Of a stretch of 39,124 nt of DNA, positions 8,179 to 16,409 are shown one piece after another. Position 1 is the first letter of the stretch. The number at the start of each line of letters is the position of its first letter. This stretch comes from an uncultured Pseudomonadota bacterium (GTDB taxonomy: Bacteria > Pseudomonadota > Gammaproteobacteria > Steroidobacterales > Steroidobacteraceae). A program made the translations under genes and the position numbers. The DNA is taken from NCBI GenBank assembly GCA_903858165.1, contig CAIOHZ010000081.1, positions 1 through 39,124 on the forward strand, given 5' to 3'. The notes below the pieces were generated by a model, which saw nothing but the letters and a program-made list of their open reading frames with translations, ran no database searches and had not been told where the DNA came from.

Positions 8179-9014
8179 CAATCCATGCTGACGCCCTGCC
8201 GCTCGAGGTGCCCCGCGGGCGGGTCGTGCTGCGGGTGCTGCCGGGGCAGTCTGGTGGCAAGTGCTATGTCTATCTGCCACGGCAATGGCAACCTGGGGGC
8301 CCGGTATTGGCTGCCATCCATGGCATCTCGCGAAACGCCCGCGAGCAGGCCCTTTTGTTCGCTGGCTGGGCGGAACGGCATGGTTTCGCGGTTATCGCGC
8401 CACTGTTCTCTCGCGAGAACTATCGCGACTATCAGCGGCTTGGCATTGAGGCGCGCGGCCAGCGGGCCGACCGCTTCTTCATTCGGGTACTGGAAGCGTT
8501 TGCCGACTGGGCTGGTGCGCCTATAGAGCGCGTGAACCTGTTCGGGTATTCGGGAGGTGGTCAGTTCGCACATCGTTTTGCCTTGCTTCACCCGGGGCGT
8601 GTTGCGGGGCTGGCGCTCGGGGCGCCGGGTTGGTACACGCTGCCCGATGAAAGTCGCGCTTTCCCGCTCGGCATTGCCGAGTTCCCGGAAGAGATTACGC
8701 CTGACCTAGCTGCCTGGCTGGTCTTGCCGATGATTGTGCTGGTGGGTAGTGAAGACAACCAACGCGACCCGGCGTTGCGGCAATCGGCACGACTCGATCG
8801 TTTGCAGGGGTTGACCCGTATCGAACGCGGCCAGCGGTTCATCGCCTTCACTGCGGCCACCGCGCACAAGCGCGGACTGACGCCGCGGCTGGAATTCACC
8901 TTACTGCCCGGGGTTGGGCATAGCTTCGAGGCAGCCATGACGGCTGGCGGGTTGCCTGAAAAAATACTGACTTTTTTGGGCCTGCAGGCCCTTTCGGTTA
9001 CTGGAGACTGCTGA
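8175..9014 (+). CDS. Alpha/beta hydrolase
   Basis: A 279-residue serine hydrolase of the alpha/beta fold. The likely catalytic triad is visible: nucleophile S126 in GYSGGG, acid D194 in LVGSEDNQRD and H249 in PGVGHSFE. The oxyanion-hole strand is LAAIHGISRNAREQ (about 45-58). No signal peptide is present, so it should be cytoplasmic. The GTG start overlaps the upstream stop (GTGA) and the stop overlaps the porin ATG. The closest general resemblance is to esterase/PHB-depolymerase-like or peptidase-like hydrolases acting on small molecules, but the substrate cannot be named. Co-translation with a porin and a transporter-like membrane protein suggests action on an imported or exported compound (inference). 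Confidence 0.85.
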   Translation: MTIHADALPLEVPRGRVVLRVLPGQSGGKCYVYLPRQWQPGGPVLAAIHGISRNAREQALLFAGWAERHGFAVIAPLFSRENYRDYQRLGIEARGQRADRFFIRVLEAFADWAGAPIERVNLFGYSGGGQFAHRFALLHPGRVAGLALGAPGWYTLPDESRAFPLGIAEFPEEITPDLAAWLVLPMIVLVGSEDNQRDPALRQSARLDRLQGLTRIERGQRFIAFTAATAHKRGLTPRLEFTLLPGVGHSFEAAMTAGGLPEKILTFLGLQALSVTGDC

Positions 9015-10240
9015 TGTTGTCGAATTCTCTCGTGCGGTTCGCCCGCTGTTCGTTAGTCGCCCGTGCGGGCGTTTCCAGTGCCGTGGTACTTGCGCTGTCG
9101 CTGGCAGCCCCGGCCGCGGAAGCGGCCAATCCCAAGTCGGGCTTCGACTTCGACCCAGAGTCGGGTTTGACCTTGCGCTTTGGCGATGGCCGCAAGGCAG
9201 CCAAACTGATTCTCGACGGCCGTATCCACGCCGACTACGCCCAGTATTCCGGTGATGGGGCCACGCTCAACGACGGCTTCCTGTTGCGCCGCGCGCGCCC
9301 GGCACTGGCACTGGACCTCGGTGATTGGAAGATTAAGGGCGAGTACGAATTCAGCCCCCGCTCGAAGGGCATCCGTCAGGCTTGGGTAGATTACTCAGGC
9401 TTCAAGCGTACCTCGCTGCGCTTGGGTAATCAGCCGACCAGCTTCGGCTTTGAGGCTTCCGGTTCGTCCAACGACAATCCTTTCATGGAGCGTTCGGTGG
9501 CGTCGGTATTGGCCCCCGGCATCATGCTCGGTCTCACCATGCGCAAATGGGACGACCGCTGGAACGTGACGCTAGGTGCGCACACCAACGACATTTCTGA
9601 CGATGAACAGCGTGGACTCGATGGTCGTGGCGTAACGCTGCGGGTGGTGGGCCAGCCTTACAAGGCGCGCCGTACGCGCCTGCATGTCGGTGCTTCGATG
9701 GAAGTACGTGACGCAAACGCCGTCGGTTCCCTTCGTTACCGTATCCGTCCGGAATCGAATGTCGATGGCGGACGCTTGGTAGATACGGGGGTAATTAACG
9801 GGGTGGACGGCTTGGTCACCGCTGCGGTCGAGGCTGCCTGGCAGCGCGGCCCTTTGCTATTGAGCGCCGAGTATCTGCAGTCGCGCGTTGCGACGGCCAC
9901 CGGGCCGGACCTTGAATTCAGCGGTTGGGAGACGACGGCGTCGTACTTTCTGACGGGTGAGCGCCGCGAGTATTCCGAAGCGATGGGTTCGTTCGGGGCA
10001 GTCGACCCGCGCCGCAAATGGGGTGCTGTGGAGTTGAAGGCGCGCCTGAGCGAAGTCGATTTGAGCGACGGTGGTTTCAATGGTGGCATGGAGCGAAATG
10101 AGGCGTTCGGCGTGAACTGGTGGTATTCCGCGAAGATTCGCGTGTTGGCAGAGTACCTCCGCGTGCATGCCAAGCCCGATGCCAACGGTTTTGTCCAAGA
10201 CCCTACCGTCGCCCAGGTGCGTCTGCAGGTGGCTTTCTAG
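9014..10240 (+). CDS. OprO/OprP-like porin
   Basis: A 408-residue outer-membrane beta-barrel protein of the phosphate-selective porin O/P family. It has a signal peptide (hydrophobic stretch about 21-33, likely cleavage after AEA at residue 37) and ends in phenylalanine (LQVAF), the usual barrel-assembly signal. Family features are DGFLLRRARPALALDLGDWK (about 88-107), a typical early OprP segment, alternating aromatic/hydrophobic strands and the C-terminal VNWWYSAKIRVLAEY region. It is the last gene of a four-gene overlapping run. Many members of this family are not phosphate-specific, so the solute is open; a link to the upstream hydrolase substrate is plausible. Confidence 0.88.
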   Translation: MLSNSLVRFARCSLVARAGVSSAVVLALSLAAPAAEAANPKSGFDFDPESGLTLRFGDGRKAAKLILDGRIHADYAQYSGDGATLNDGFLLRRARPALALDLGDWKIKGEYEFSPRSKGIRQAWVDYSGFKRTSLRLGNQPTSFGFEASGSSNDNPFMERSVASVLAPGIMLGLTMRKWDDRWNVTLGAHTNDISDDEQRGLDGRGVTLRVVGQPYKARRTRLHVGASMEVRDANAVGSLRYRIRPESNVDGGRLVDTGVINGVDGLVTAAVEAAWQRGPLLLSAEYLQSRVATATGPDLEFSGWETTASYFLTGERREYSEAMGSFGAVDPRRKWGAVELKARLSEVDLSDGGFNGGMERNEAFGVNWWYSAKIRVLAEYLRVHAKPDANGFVQDPTVAQVRLQVAF

Positions 10241-10292
10241 GTCCATCCCTCTGGACGGCTGGGTGGGGAATTATTTTCCTTAAATAACAGTC

Positions 10293-10313
10293 GTCTAGGT
10301 TGATTTTCTAGAC
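10293..10313 (+). promoter_or_regulatory. Inverted repeat in the leader of the GGDEF/EAL gene
   Basis: GTCTAG (10293-10298) and CTAGAC (10308-10313) form a perfect 6-bp inverted repeat around a 9-base AT-rich centre, 11 bases before the larger hairpin. It could be an RNA hairpin or a protein-binding dyad. TTGATT at 10300-10305, inside its centre, could serve as a -35 element. Confidence 0.4.
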
Positions 10314-10323
10314 AGAGGTGACA

Positions 10324-10372
10324 CAATGCTTCCCAAGTAGCTGCCGTGAAAGGCAGCAAAGGGGAAGCGTTG
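10324..10372 (+). promoter_or_regulatory. Long two-part hairpin enclosing the ribosome-binding site of the GGDEF/EAL gene
   Basis: Bases 10324-10334 pair with 10362-10372 over 11 bp (one G-U). An internal loop (AAGTA on the left, AAAG on the right) separates this from a perfect 6-bp stem, 10340-10345 with 10352-10357, capped by GTGAAA. The only good ribosome-binding sequence, AAAGGGGAAG, lies in the right internal loop and outer stem, and the TTG at 10370 lies at the stem base. The fold would therefore hide the translation signals. The sequence does not fit my memory of the GEMM-I c-di-GMP riboswitch consensus. A structural role is strongly suggested by the pairing; ligand sensing is speculation. 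Confidence 0.5.
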
Positions 10373-13114
10373 AGCGTGGTCTATCGCGATCCTGCACTGC
10401 AGGGAGCCTTTGTCGGGAGCGCCACTGGCCTTCCCGAGGGCCGCGATTTCACTGCTTCCGACCTTCTGTCCCCGCAACTCTGGGACCGCCGCGCCGGCTT
10501 GGCGCCACTCGGCATAGACGTTTCCTGCACCAAGATCGCCATCGACTTCCAGTCGCTGCAGGCCGCTACGGCCGAGGCCGTCCTGCAGCAAAGTATTGAA
10601 ATCCTTCGCGAATCGACGCGGGCGGACGCTACCTTCATTGCCTTGTACGACGCGACGGCGGCGCGTGTCGAACGCGTGGTGGCAGCCAAGGCACACTTCA
10701 CGGGGGCGGCGCCGGAAAGCCTCACGGGCGTGCCAATGGACAGCCTGCCGTGGATTCGTGAGCGTCTTGGCCACAGTCGTCTGCTGGAAATCCGCGACAC
10801 CCTGCAGGCCCGCAATGACCTCGCTGGCGAAGCTCTGGTCTTTGGCGAACGGGGTTTGCGCGCGGTATTGGTGGTGGGCTTTGCGGTGCGTGGCCGGCCG
10901 GCCGGCTTCATCGGGCTGGGAACGGCCATGCCGGTGGAAGGTTGGGATGTCTCCTTCCACCTGCTCCTCAAATTGGTGGGCATCAGCCTCGGGACGGGCC
11001 TGGACCGCGTGGCACTTGCCCGCGACCACGAGGTGCTGCGGGAACGCACGGCACTGGTGGACAGTTGCGCCAATGATGGCGTCTGGGAATACGATGCGCA
11101 GACGCAGGAAACCTACTTCAGCGCCCGCTGGAAAGCCATGTTGGGTTATGGGCTCAGCGATCTAGATGGACGAGGGCCCGGTTGGAAGCAGTTGGTGCAC
11201 CCTGAAGATTTGCCTTTGCTGTCACAGCAGATTCGTGACCACGTTTCCGGACAAACGGGGCCGGTGCGCAGCCTGCATCGACTGCGTCATCAGGACGGCG
11301 ACTGGCGTTGGGTAGAGAGCCGCCTCCGTGCGCAACTGGATGCTGGGGGTGCTCTGCGGCGTTTGGTCGCTGTCGAATTCGATGTCACCGAGCGTAAGCG
11401 CTATGAAGAAGCGCTGTTCCGTGAAAAAGAAAATGCGCAGGTGACGTTGCACAGTATGGGTGATGGTGTCATTACCGCCGACCGGCACGGGCAGGTGGAA
11501 TACCTGAACCCCGTTGCTGAAGCGCTCACTGGTTGGCACTTGCCCGAGGCGCTCGGTCGTGACATCGGCGAGGTGTTCCGTACCTTCCACGAGGAAACTT
11601 GCGAGGCGCTCGAAAATCCCTTGCTGGCGTCCGTGCGCCAACAGCAGTCGGTAAAGGCTTTGCGGCCTACTTTGCTGGTACGTCGCGACGGCAATGAACT
11701 CTATGTGCAGAGCACGGCAGCACCAAGGCGCAGTGGTGCGGGCGAGGTGGTAGGCGGTGTGCTCGTCTTCCACGACGTGACCGAAGCGCGTGAACTGCAG
11801 CGACGCCTGACCTACCACGCCAGTCATGACGTGCTGACCGGCTTGCCGAACCGACGCGAGTTCGAGCAACGCTTGGAACGTGCCTTGAAGTCGGCCCATG
11901 CGGGTGAGGGCAGTTATGCATTGCTCCATCTGGATCTGGACCAGTTCCGCATCGTGAACGATACCTGCGGCCACAACGCGGGCGATGCGCTGTTGGGTCA
12001 ACTGGGCACGCTGCTGAAAGGCAAAGTCCGTTGGCGCGATGCTTTGGCTCGGTTGGGTGGTGATGAATTTGCGGTCCTGCTGGAACACTGCGCAGTGGAT
12101 GAGGCCTTGCGCCTCGCTGATGGCCTGCGCGAAGCAGTCCGCGGCTTCCGGTTCGTTTGGGGTGAGCGTTCCTTCCGCCTCGGAGCGAGCATCGGCTTGG
12201 TCACCCTCAACGCCGAGACGCCCGATGTAGCCGCAGCGCTGTCTGCTGCCGATGGCGCCTGCAATGCGGCGAAGGAAGCCGGTCGCAACCGGGTCCATTG
12301 CTTCGAGGAAAACGATCTTGATCTGATGCGACGCCGTCGCGAGATGCAGTGGGCGGCGCGTATCAACGCCGCGCTTGAGGAAGGGCGCTTCGAGTTGCAC
12401 CGGCAGACCATCATGTCGCTGCAGGCTCCAGAAGTGGGCAGTCATTTCGAACTGCTCATCCGCATGCGCGACGAGCAGGGTAAGTTGGTGCCGCCGGATC
12501 ATTTCATTGCTGCGGCGGAACGCTATAACCTCATGCCGGCCATCGATCGCTGGGTGGTGGAGAATGCCTTTCGCTGGTTGGTTTCGGCGGCGGATGAACG
12601 CGCGGGTCTTGCCATGTGCGCCATCAATCTTTCCGGCCAAAGCATGGGCGATGACCAATTCCTGCCGTTCGTCATCCAGCAATTCCGCACCAGTGGCTTG
12701 GATGCCTCGAAGATTTGCTTCGAGATTACCGAGACCTCCGCTATCGCCAATTTCTCGCAGGCCAGTCGGTTCATTCAGGCGTTGCATGGTCTTGGCTGCA
12801 AGTTCGCGCTGGACGACTTCGGCACTGGCTTGTCGTCCTTCGGTTACCTGAAGCACTTCCCCGTCGATTTCTTGAAGATCGATGGCAGCTTCGTGAAGGA
12901 CCTAGTGAATGATTCCGTCGACCGCGAAATGGTGCGGTCCATCAATGAAATTGGTCATCTGACTGGCAAGAAGACCATCGCCGAGTATGCGGAGAGCGAG
13001 GAGATCATCACCTTGCTGCGGGCGCTCGGTGTGGACTATGCGCAGGGCTATGGGGTGGCCATGCCCGAGAGACTGACCATGACGGGCGAAGGCTGGGCCA
13101 GCCGAGAGGCTTGA
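10370..13114 (+). CDS. GAF-PAS-PAS-GGDEF-EAL cyclic-di-GMP signalling protein
   Basis: A protein of about 914 residues. Domain order from this start is GAF-like sensor (about 50-210), PAS with PAC (about 225-345), second PAS (about 350-475), GGDEF (about 480-650) and EAL (about 660-905). The cyclase motif RLGGDEF is intact and is preceded by an RxxD product-inhibition site (RWRD). In the phosphodiesterase domain EAL reads ELL, but the expected metal and catalytic positions remain: INLS, EITET, LDDFGTGLSS, LKID, an AEYAE glutamate and QGYG. Both activities are therefore possible. No membrane helices or signal peptide are seen. The frame is open to a GTG at 10346, but that codon lies in a hairpin loop without a ribosome-binding site; TTG 10370 or GTG 10376 is more likely. 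Confidence 0.93.
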   Translation: MSVVYRDPALQGAFVGSATGLPEGRDFTASDLLSPQLWDRRAGLAPLGIDVSCTKIAIDFQSLQAATAEAVLQQSIEILRESTRADATFIALYDATAARVERVVAAKAHFTGAAPESLTGVPMDSLPWIRERLGHSRLLEIRDTLQARNDLAGEALVFGERGLRAVLVVGFAVRGRPAGFIGLGTAMPVEGWDVSFHLLLKLVGISLGTGLDRVALARDHEVLRERTALVDSCANDGVWEYDAQTQETYFSARWKAMLGYGLSDLDGRGPGWKQLVHPEDLPLLSQQIRDHVSGQTGPVRSLHRLRHQDGDWRWVESRLRAQLDAGGALRRLVAVEFDVTERKRYEEALFREKENAQVTLHSMGDGVITADRHGQVEYLNPVAEALTGWHLPEALGRDIGEVFRTFHEETCEALENPLLASVRQQQSVKALRPTLLVRRDGNELYVQSTAAPRRSGAGEVVGGVLVFHDVTEARELQRRLTYHASHDVLTGLPNRREFEQRLERALKSAHAGEGSYALLHLDLDQFRIVNDTCGHNAGDALLGQLGTLLKGKVRWRDALARLGGDEFAVLLEHCAVDEALRLADGLREAVRGFRFVWGERSFRLGASIGLVTLNAETPDVAAALSAADGACNAAKEAGRNRVHCFEENDLDLMRRRREMQWAARINAALEEGRFELHRQTIMSLQAPEVGSHFELLIRMRDEQGKLVPPDHFIAAAERYNLMPAIDRWVVENAFRWLVSAADERAGLAMCAINLSGQSMGDDQFLPFVIQQFRTSGLDASKICFEITETSAIANFSQASRFIQALHGLGCKFALDDFGTGLSSFGYLKHFPVDFLKIDGSFVKDLVNDSVDREMVRSINEIGHLTGKKTIAEYAESEEIITLLRALGVDYAQGYGVAMPERLTMTGEGWASREA

Positions 13115-13201
13115 TTAGACGGGCCATTTGGGCTGAATGAACAAGCCATCTGGCTCGAATCATCAAGCGACCTCGCCTACATGAGGCGGGTCTAAACAAG
13201 A

Positions 13202-13224
13202 AAGGCCCGCACGCGGCGGGCCTT
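13202..13224 (-). terminator. Rho-independent terminator of the PuuD-N-like gene
   Basis: AAGGCCCGC (13202-13210) and GCGGGCCTT (13216-13224) form a perfect 9-bp stem with a 5-base loop. Read on the minus strand the stem is followed by TTCTTGTTTAG, a U-rich tail, so it mainly ends the minus-strand gene that stops at 13280. It may also stop read-through from the convergent c-di-GMP gene. Confidence 0.75.
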
Positions 13225-13279
13225 CCAGAGCAGTTGGCTTTCAAGGCCAGCTACAGCAGCCTGCAGGCTGCCTGCATCT

Positions 13280-13888
13280 TCAGAACGGCAAGCCGTGCTT
13301 CGCAGCGCCCATGCACAGCAGCATCGGCACCGAGAGCACGAAGTTCGTGCGGGAGGCCAGCATGGCCACCTTGCGCGCCTTCGCCTTCTCATCGTCCGTG
13401 GCGGCCACGAGGCCGAGCACCTTCTTCTGGTTCGGCCAGATGAAGTGCCACACGTTGAACAGCATGATGGTACCGAGCCAGGCGCCTACACCCATGGTCT
13501 CGAAGCCGTCAGCGAAGGTGAACACCTTGTGCAACGACACCATGCCACCGTAACCGCCCGCGGAACCGGCGACGATGTAGTAGGCACCCGACACCCAGGT
13601 GACTAGCGCGGCGTAGCGGAACCACAGCAGCGCGCGGGGCGCGACGTACTTGTTGATACCAGCGCCACCCGGGCCACCAGCGTCGGCAGCGGCCGCGGCG
13701 AGGGCGGGCATCTGCACCAGATTGAAGTAGTAGAGGAGGCCGATCCAGCAGACGCCGGCGACGATGTGCAGGGTGCGCATCAGGTTGGCGTGGTCGAAGG
13801 CAACGCCGCCGCCCAGCGCAATGCTGACGACGATGGCGAGTACGATGGCGGTGCTGATGGCACCTTTCACGGTAAGCAATGGATTCAT
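13280..13888 (-). CDS. PuuD N-terminal-domain-like membrane protein (urate oxidase N-like)
   Basis: A 202-residue protein with about five hydrophobic segments (8-28, 36-58, 86-106, 132-150, 181-197). The sequence LHIVAGVCWIGLLYYFN (40-56), the ALLWFRYAALVTWVSGAYY segment and MLFNVWHFIWPNQK resemble the membrane domain found at the N-terminus of urate hydroxylase PuuD. Such stand-alone domains are often mislabelled as NusG antitermination proteins. There is no cytochrome-c-like C-terminal domain and no purine-catabolism gene nearby, so urate oxidation is not implied. The ATG at 13888 is chosen because GAGGGAG precedes it; the frame stays open further upstream to 14116. Conserved histidines in the helices could bind haem (inference). 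Confidence 0.78.
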   Translation of the reverse strand: MNPLLTVKGAISTAIVLAIVVSIALGGGVAFDHANLMRTLHIVAGVCWIGLLYYFNLVQMPALAAAAADAGGPGGAGINKYVAPRALLWFRYAALVTWVSGAYYIVAGSAGGYGGMVSLHKVFTFADGFETMGVGAWLGTIMLFNVWHFIWPNQKKVLGLVAATDDEKAKARKVAMLASRTNFVLSVPMLLCMGAAKHGLPF

Positions 13889-14070
13889 CTGGAGATCTCC
13901 CTCTAGGTCTTCGGGCGGTGCGCTGCGGAATTCGTTGGATGCCAAGTGGGCGCTTTGCGGCCTGCGCCTGTACTGGACATTCGGGTTCCCCTCCGCCGCG
14001 CGTTGAAGGCTAGCCGACACACCCCCATAATTCAACCAGCCCGGCAGTCCCGCCGGCAGGAGTAGCCCCG

Positions 14071-14280
14071 TTGTCCGACGCCTTACCCTTGCACAAGCCC
14101 GCGCCCCGGTCCCCATGTATCAACGTCTGTACGTTGGATCCTGCGGGAAGTTGCCTAGGTTGCCATCGGACGCGGGCGGAAATTGCCGGCTGGGTGCGTG
14201 CCACGGCGGACCAGCAATGGGCCATCGTTACGGCAGCTGAAGTACGTCGGCGGGGCACCCCGGTGAGTAGCGTCCTCTAG
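14071..14280 (+). CDS. DUF1289 small cysteine-rich protein
   Basis: A 69-residue protein of the DUF1289 family. Four cysteines are arranged as C16-x3-C20-x7-C28-x2-C31 (SPCINVCTLDPAGSCLGCHRT region), suggesting a metal or Fe-S site, followed by the EIAGW and QQWAIV segments common in the family. The start is TTG, supported by CAGGAG about eight bases upstream. It lies just upstream of grxD, 57 bases apart and on the same strand, and may be co-transcribed with it. Function is unknown. Confidence 0.82.
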   Translation: MSDALPLHKPAPRSPCINVCTLDPAGSCLGCHRTRAEIAGWVRATADQQWAIVTAAEVRRRGTPVSSVL

Positions 14281-14337
14281 GCCGCCTTCCGCATGCGACA
14301 ATAGATCACAGTCTTTCCGTTCTCCCGAGGTCATCCC

Positions 14338-14658
14338 ATGCTCACCCCAGAAGTCCGCGCCCGCATCGAGAGCCAGTTGGCTGCCGCCCCGGTGGTGCTG
14401 TTCATGAAGGGTTCGCCCGATTTCCCGCAGTGCGGGTTTTCCGCGCAAGCGGTGGCTGCACTGCGCGCCTGCAAGACGGCCTTTCAGCACGTGAACATCT
14501 TCGAAGAGCCGGAAGTTCGCGAGGGCTTGAAGGAGTTTTCGCAGTGGCCCACCTACCCCCAGCTGTACGTGAAGGGTGAACTCATTGGTGGCTGCGACAT
14601 CATTCTGCAGATGTACCGCAGTGGTGAATTGCAGCAGGTGCTTGCCGAAACCAATTAA
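14338..14658 (+). CDS. grxD: Monothiol glutaredoxin Grx4
   Basis: A 106-residue monothiol glutaredoxin. The active-site motif CGFS is at 32-35, the glutathione-contact lysine is at 24 (FMKGSPDFPQ), and WPTYPQLYVKGELIGGCDI (about 70-88) is the conserved glutathione-binding region. Proteins of this class bind a bridging [2Fe-2S] cluster as homodimers or with BolA and pass clusters to targets in the cytoplasm. The length equals that of typical GrxD (about 105-115). A CGAGGT ribosome-binding site precedes the ATG. The convergent RNase T gene ends four bases after its stop. Confidence 0.96.
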   Translation: MLTPEVRARIESQLAAAPVVLFMKGSPDFPQCGFSAQAVAALRACKTAFQHVNIFEEPEVREGLKEFSQWPTYPQLYVKGELIGGCDIILQMYRSGELQQVLAETN

Positions 14659-14661
14659 GGC

Positions 14662-15354
14662 TTACTCCGCGGTTGGCTCCAACTGCGGGTTCCCTGCCGG
14701 TTCAGCGCCGCGCATGGCCTTTTGCCGCTCCAGTCCGGCCTCGAACATGGGCTGGAACTGGTTGCAGATGGCGCAGAACAAATCGGCCGTGCGCTGTGCG
14801 TCATACGACGCCGAGTGCGCTGCTGCTTCGTCCCAGTCCAAGCCGGCAGCAATCGCTGCGCGGGCCAGAACTGTCTGGCCATAGGCCACGCCACCCAAGG
14901 TGGCCGTATCAAAACTGCTGAACGGATGGAACGGGCTGCGCTTGATGCCGCAGCGGGTGATGGCTGCGTTCAGGAAGCCCAGATCGAACGAACTGTTGTG
15001 CCCGACGAGGATGGCGCGCGTGCAGCCATGTTGTTTCACGGCTTTGCGCACTTCATTGAAGATGCGGTCCAGCGCGTCTTTTTCGGGAATGGCAGGGCGC
15101 AACGGGTGGTGCGGGTCGATGCCATTCACGGCCAGCGAAGCCGGCTCCATATTGGCGCCTGGAAACGGCTGCACGTGGAAGCGGTGGGTTTCGCCGCGGC
15201 TCAGCATGCCGTCCTCGTTCATTTCCAGCAGCACCGCGGCCATTTCCAGCAGGGCGTCGGTTTTGGAGTTGAAGCCGCCGGTCTCGAGGTCTACCACTAC
15301 TGGCAGGAAGCCGCGGAAGCGCCGGCCGAGCAGCGTAGGCGATTCAATACCCAT
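14662..15354 (-). CDS. rnt: Ribonuclease T
   Basis: A 230-residue DEDD-family 3'-5' exoribonuclease that trims the 3' ends of tRNA, 5S rRNA and other stable RNAs. The acidic residues are visible: D22 and E24 in [10 protein letters not shown]124 in [10 protein letters not shown], and H180 with D185 in [14 protein letters not shown], the DEDDh arrangement. [11 protein letters not shown] at the N-terminus is characteristic of Rnt. The ATG at 15354 overlaps the last base of the pyrC stop (TGATG), which fixes the start ten codons inside the open frame. It is the last gene of a coupled three-gene minus-strand operon with the M17 peptidase and pyrC. Confidence 0.95.
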   Translation of the reverse strand: MGIESPTLLGRRFRGFLPVVVDLETGGFNSKTDALLEMAAVLLEMNEDGMLSRGETHRFHVQPFPGANMEPASLAVNGIDPHHPLRPAIPEKDALDRIFNEVRKAVKQHGCTRAILVGHNSSFDLGFLNAAITRCGIKRSPFHPFSSFDTATLGGVAYGQTVLARAAIAAGLDWDEAAAHSASYDAQRTADLFCAICNQFQPMFEAGLERQKAMRGAEPAGNPQLEPTAE

Positions 15355-16409
15355 CAGGCGCAGCCTCCGGTAACCAGTTCCCAAGCGAGGCTTTCGCCGG
15401 CGCGGTAGGGAACGAGTTCGCCGCCAGCGAACGGGAAAGAGGCGGGGACGGCCACGGCGTTGCGGCGCAGCGTGATGCTGGACGTGTTGCGCGGCAGTCC
15501 GTAGTAATCGGCACCGAAGTGGCTGGCGAAGCCTTCCAAGCGATCTAGTTTGCCCACCGAGTCGAAGGCCTCGGCATACAGTTCAATGCCTGCATGCGCC
15601 GAATACACGCCAGCACAGCCACAGGAGTGCTCTTTCAGGTGTTTCGCGTGCGGTGCGCTGTCGGTACCCAGAAAAAATTTCGGACTGCCGCTGGTGGCAG
15701 CGTCGAGCAACGCTTCGCGATCACGTTCACGCTTCAGTACCGGTAGGCAGTACAGATGCGGGCGCAGGCCACCACGGAACATGTCGGTGCGGTTGTTCAG
15801 CAAATGCTGCGGGGTGAGCGTGGCGGCTACCTGTGCCCCTTGGGCGCGCACGAACTGCACCGCGTCGAGTGTGGTGGCGTGTTCGAATATCAGGCGCAGG
15901 CGCGGGAAGCGCCGTACCAGGGCTGCTGCAGTGCGTTCGATGAACACGCGTTCTCGGTCGAAGACATCGACGTCACCATCCGTCACTTCGCCATGAACTA
16001 GGAAGGGCACGCCACGCTCTTCCATGCGCTCCAGCACGGGGTACACCCGTGCCAGATCCGTGACGCCGGCATCGCTGTTGGTGGTGGCGCCAGCTGGGTA
16101 GTACTTGAAGCCGATGACTCCGGCGGTGTCCGCGGCAAGGTCGACTTCCTCCACGGGCGTGTTGTCCGTGAGGTACAAGGCCATTAGGGGGTTGAAGGTG
16201 CAGTCGGGCGGCAAGGCTGCGTGGATACGCGAGCGATAGGCTAAGGCTGCTGCCACGGTAGTGACTGGTGGCTTGAGGTTCGGCATGACCACGGCGCGCC
16301 CGAAGCGCTGGGCGGTGTGCAGCACTACCGCGCGCAGGGCTTCGCCGTCGCGCAGGTGCAGGTGCCAATCGTCGGGGCGGGCGATGGTGAGTTGGTCCAT
16401 GGGGCTCAC
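15354..16409 (-). CDS. pyrC: Dihydroorotase
   Basis: A 351-residue zinc enzyme that cyclises carbamoyl-aspartate to dihydroorotate in pyrimidine synthesis. It is the class II (E. coli PyrC-like) type, judged by the N-terminal [12 protein letters not shown] with metal-binding H16 and H18, the carboxylated lysine K102 in [14 protein letters not shown], metal histidines in FLVHGEV and FEHATT, and the catalytic aspartate in GTDSAPH. The GTG at 16409 overlaps the upstream stop (GTGA) and has AAGGAT just before it; the ATG at 16400, three codons later, is an alternative. It is coupled to both the aminopeptidase upstream and rnt downstream. Confidence 0.96.
   Translation of the reverse strand: MSPMDQLTIARPDDWHLHLRDGEALRAVVLHTAQRFGRAVVMPNLKPPVTTVAAALAYRSRIHAALPPDCTFNPLMALYLTDNTPVEEVDLAADTAGVIGFKYYPAGATTNSDAGVTDLARVYPVLERMEERGVPFLVHGEVTDGDVDVFDRERVFIERTAAALVRRFPRLRLIFEHATTLDAVQFVRAQGAQVAATLTPQHLLNNRTDMFRGGLRPHLYCLPVLKRERDREALLDAATSGSPKFFLGTDSAPHAKHLKEHSCGCAGVYSAHAGIELYAEAFDSVGKLDRLEGFASHFGADYYGLPRNTSSITLRRNAVAVPASFPFAGGELVPYRAGESLAWELVTGGCA

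Noticed and set aside
10324-10372. GEMM-I c-di-GMP riboswitch
   Set aside because: The hairpin precedes a c-di-GMP gene and has a GAAA-like loop, but the conserved GEMM-I core segments and second helix as I remember them are not present. Kept only as an unclassified structured leader.
11222-12856. Long open frame (544 codons) on the minus strand inside the c-di-GMP gene
   Set aside because: It is the reverse-strand shadow of a strongly conserved GGDEF/EAL coding sequence and shows no recognisable domain.
13891-13900. Palindrome GGAGATCTCC before the PuuD-N-like start
   Set aside because: It overlaps the ribosome-binding region and is short; no supporting promoter or second copy nearby.
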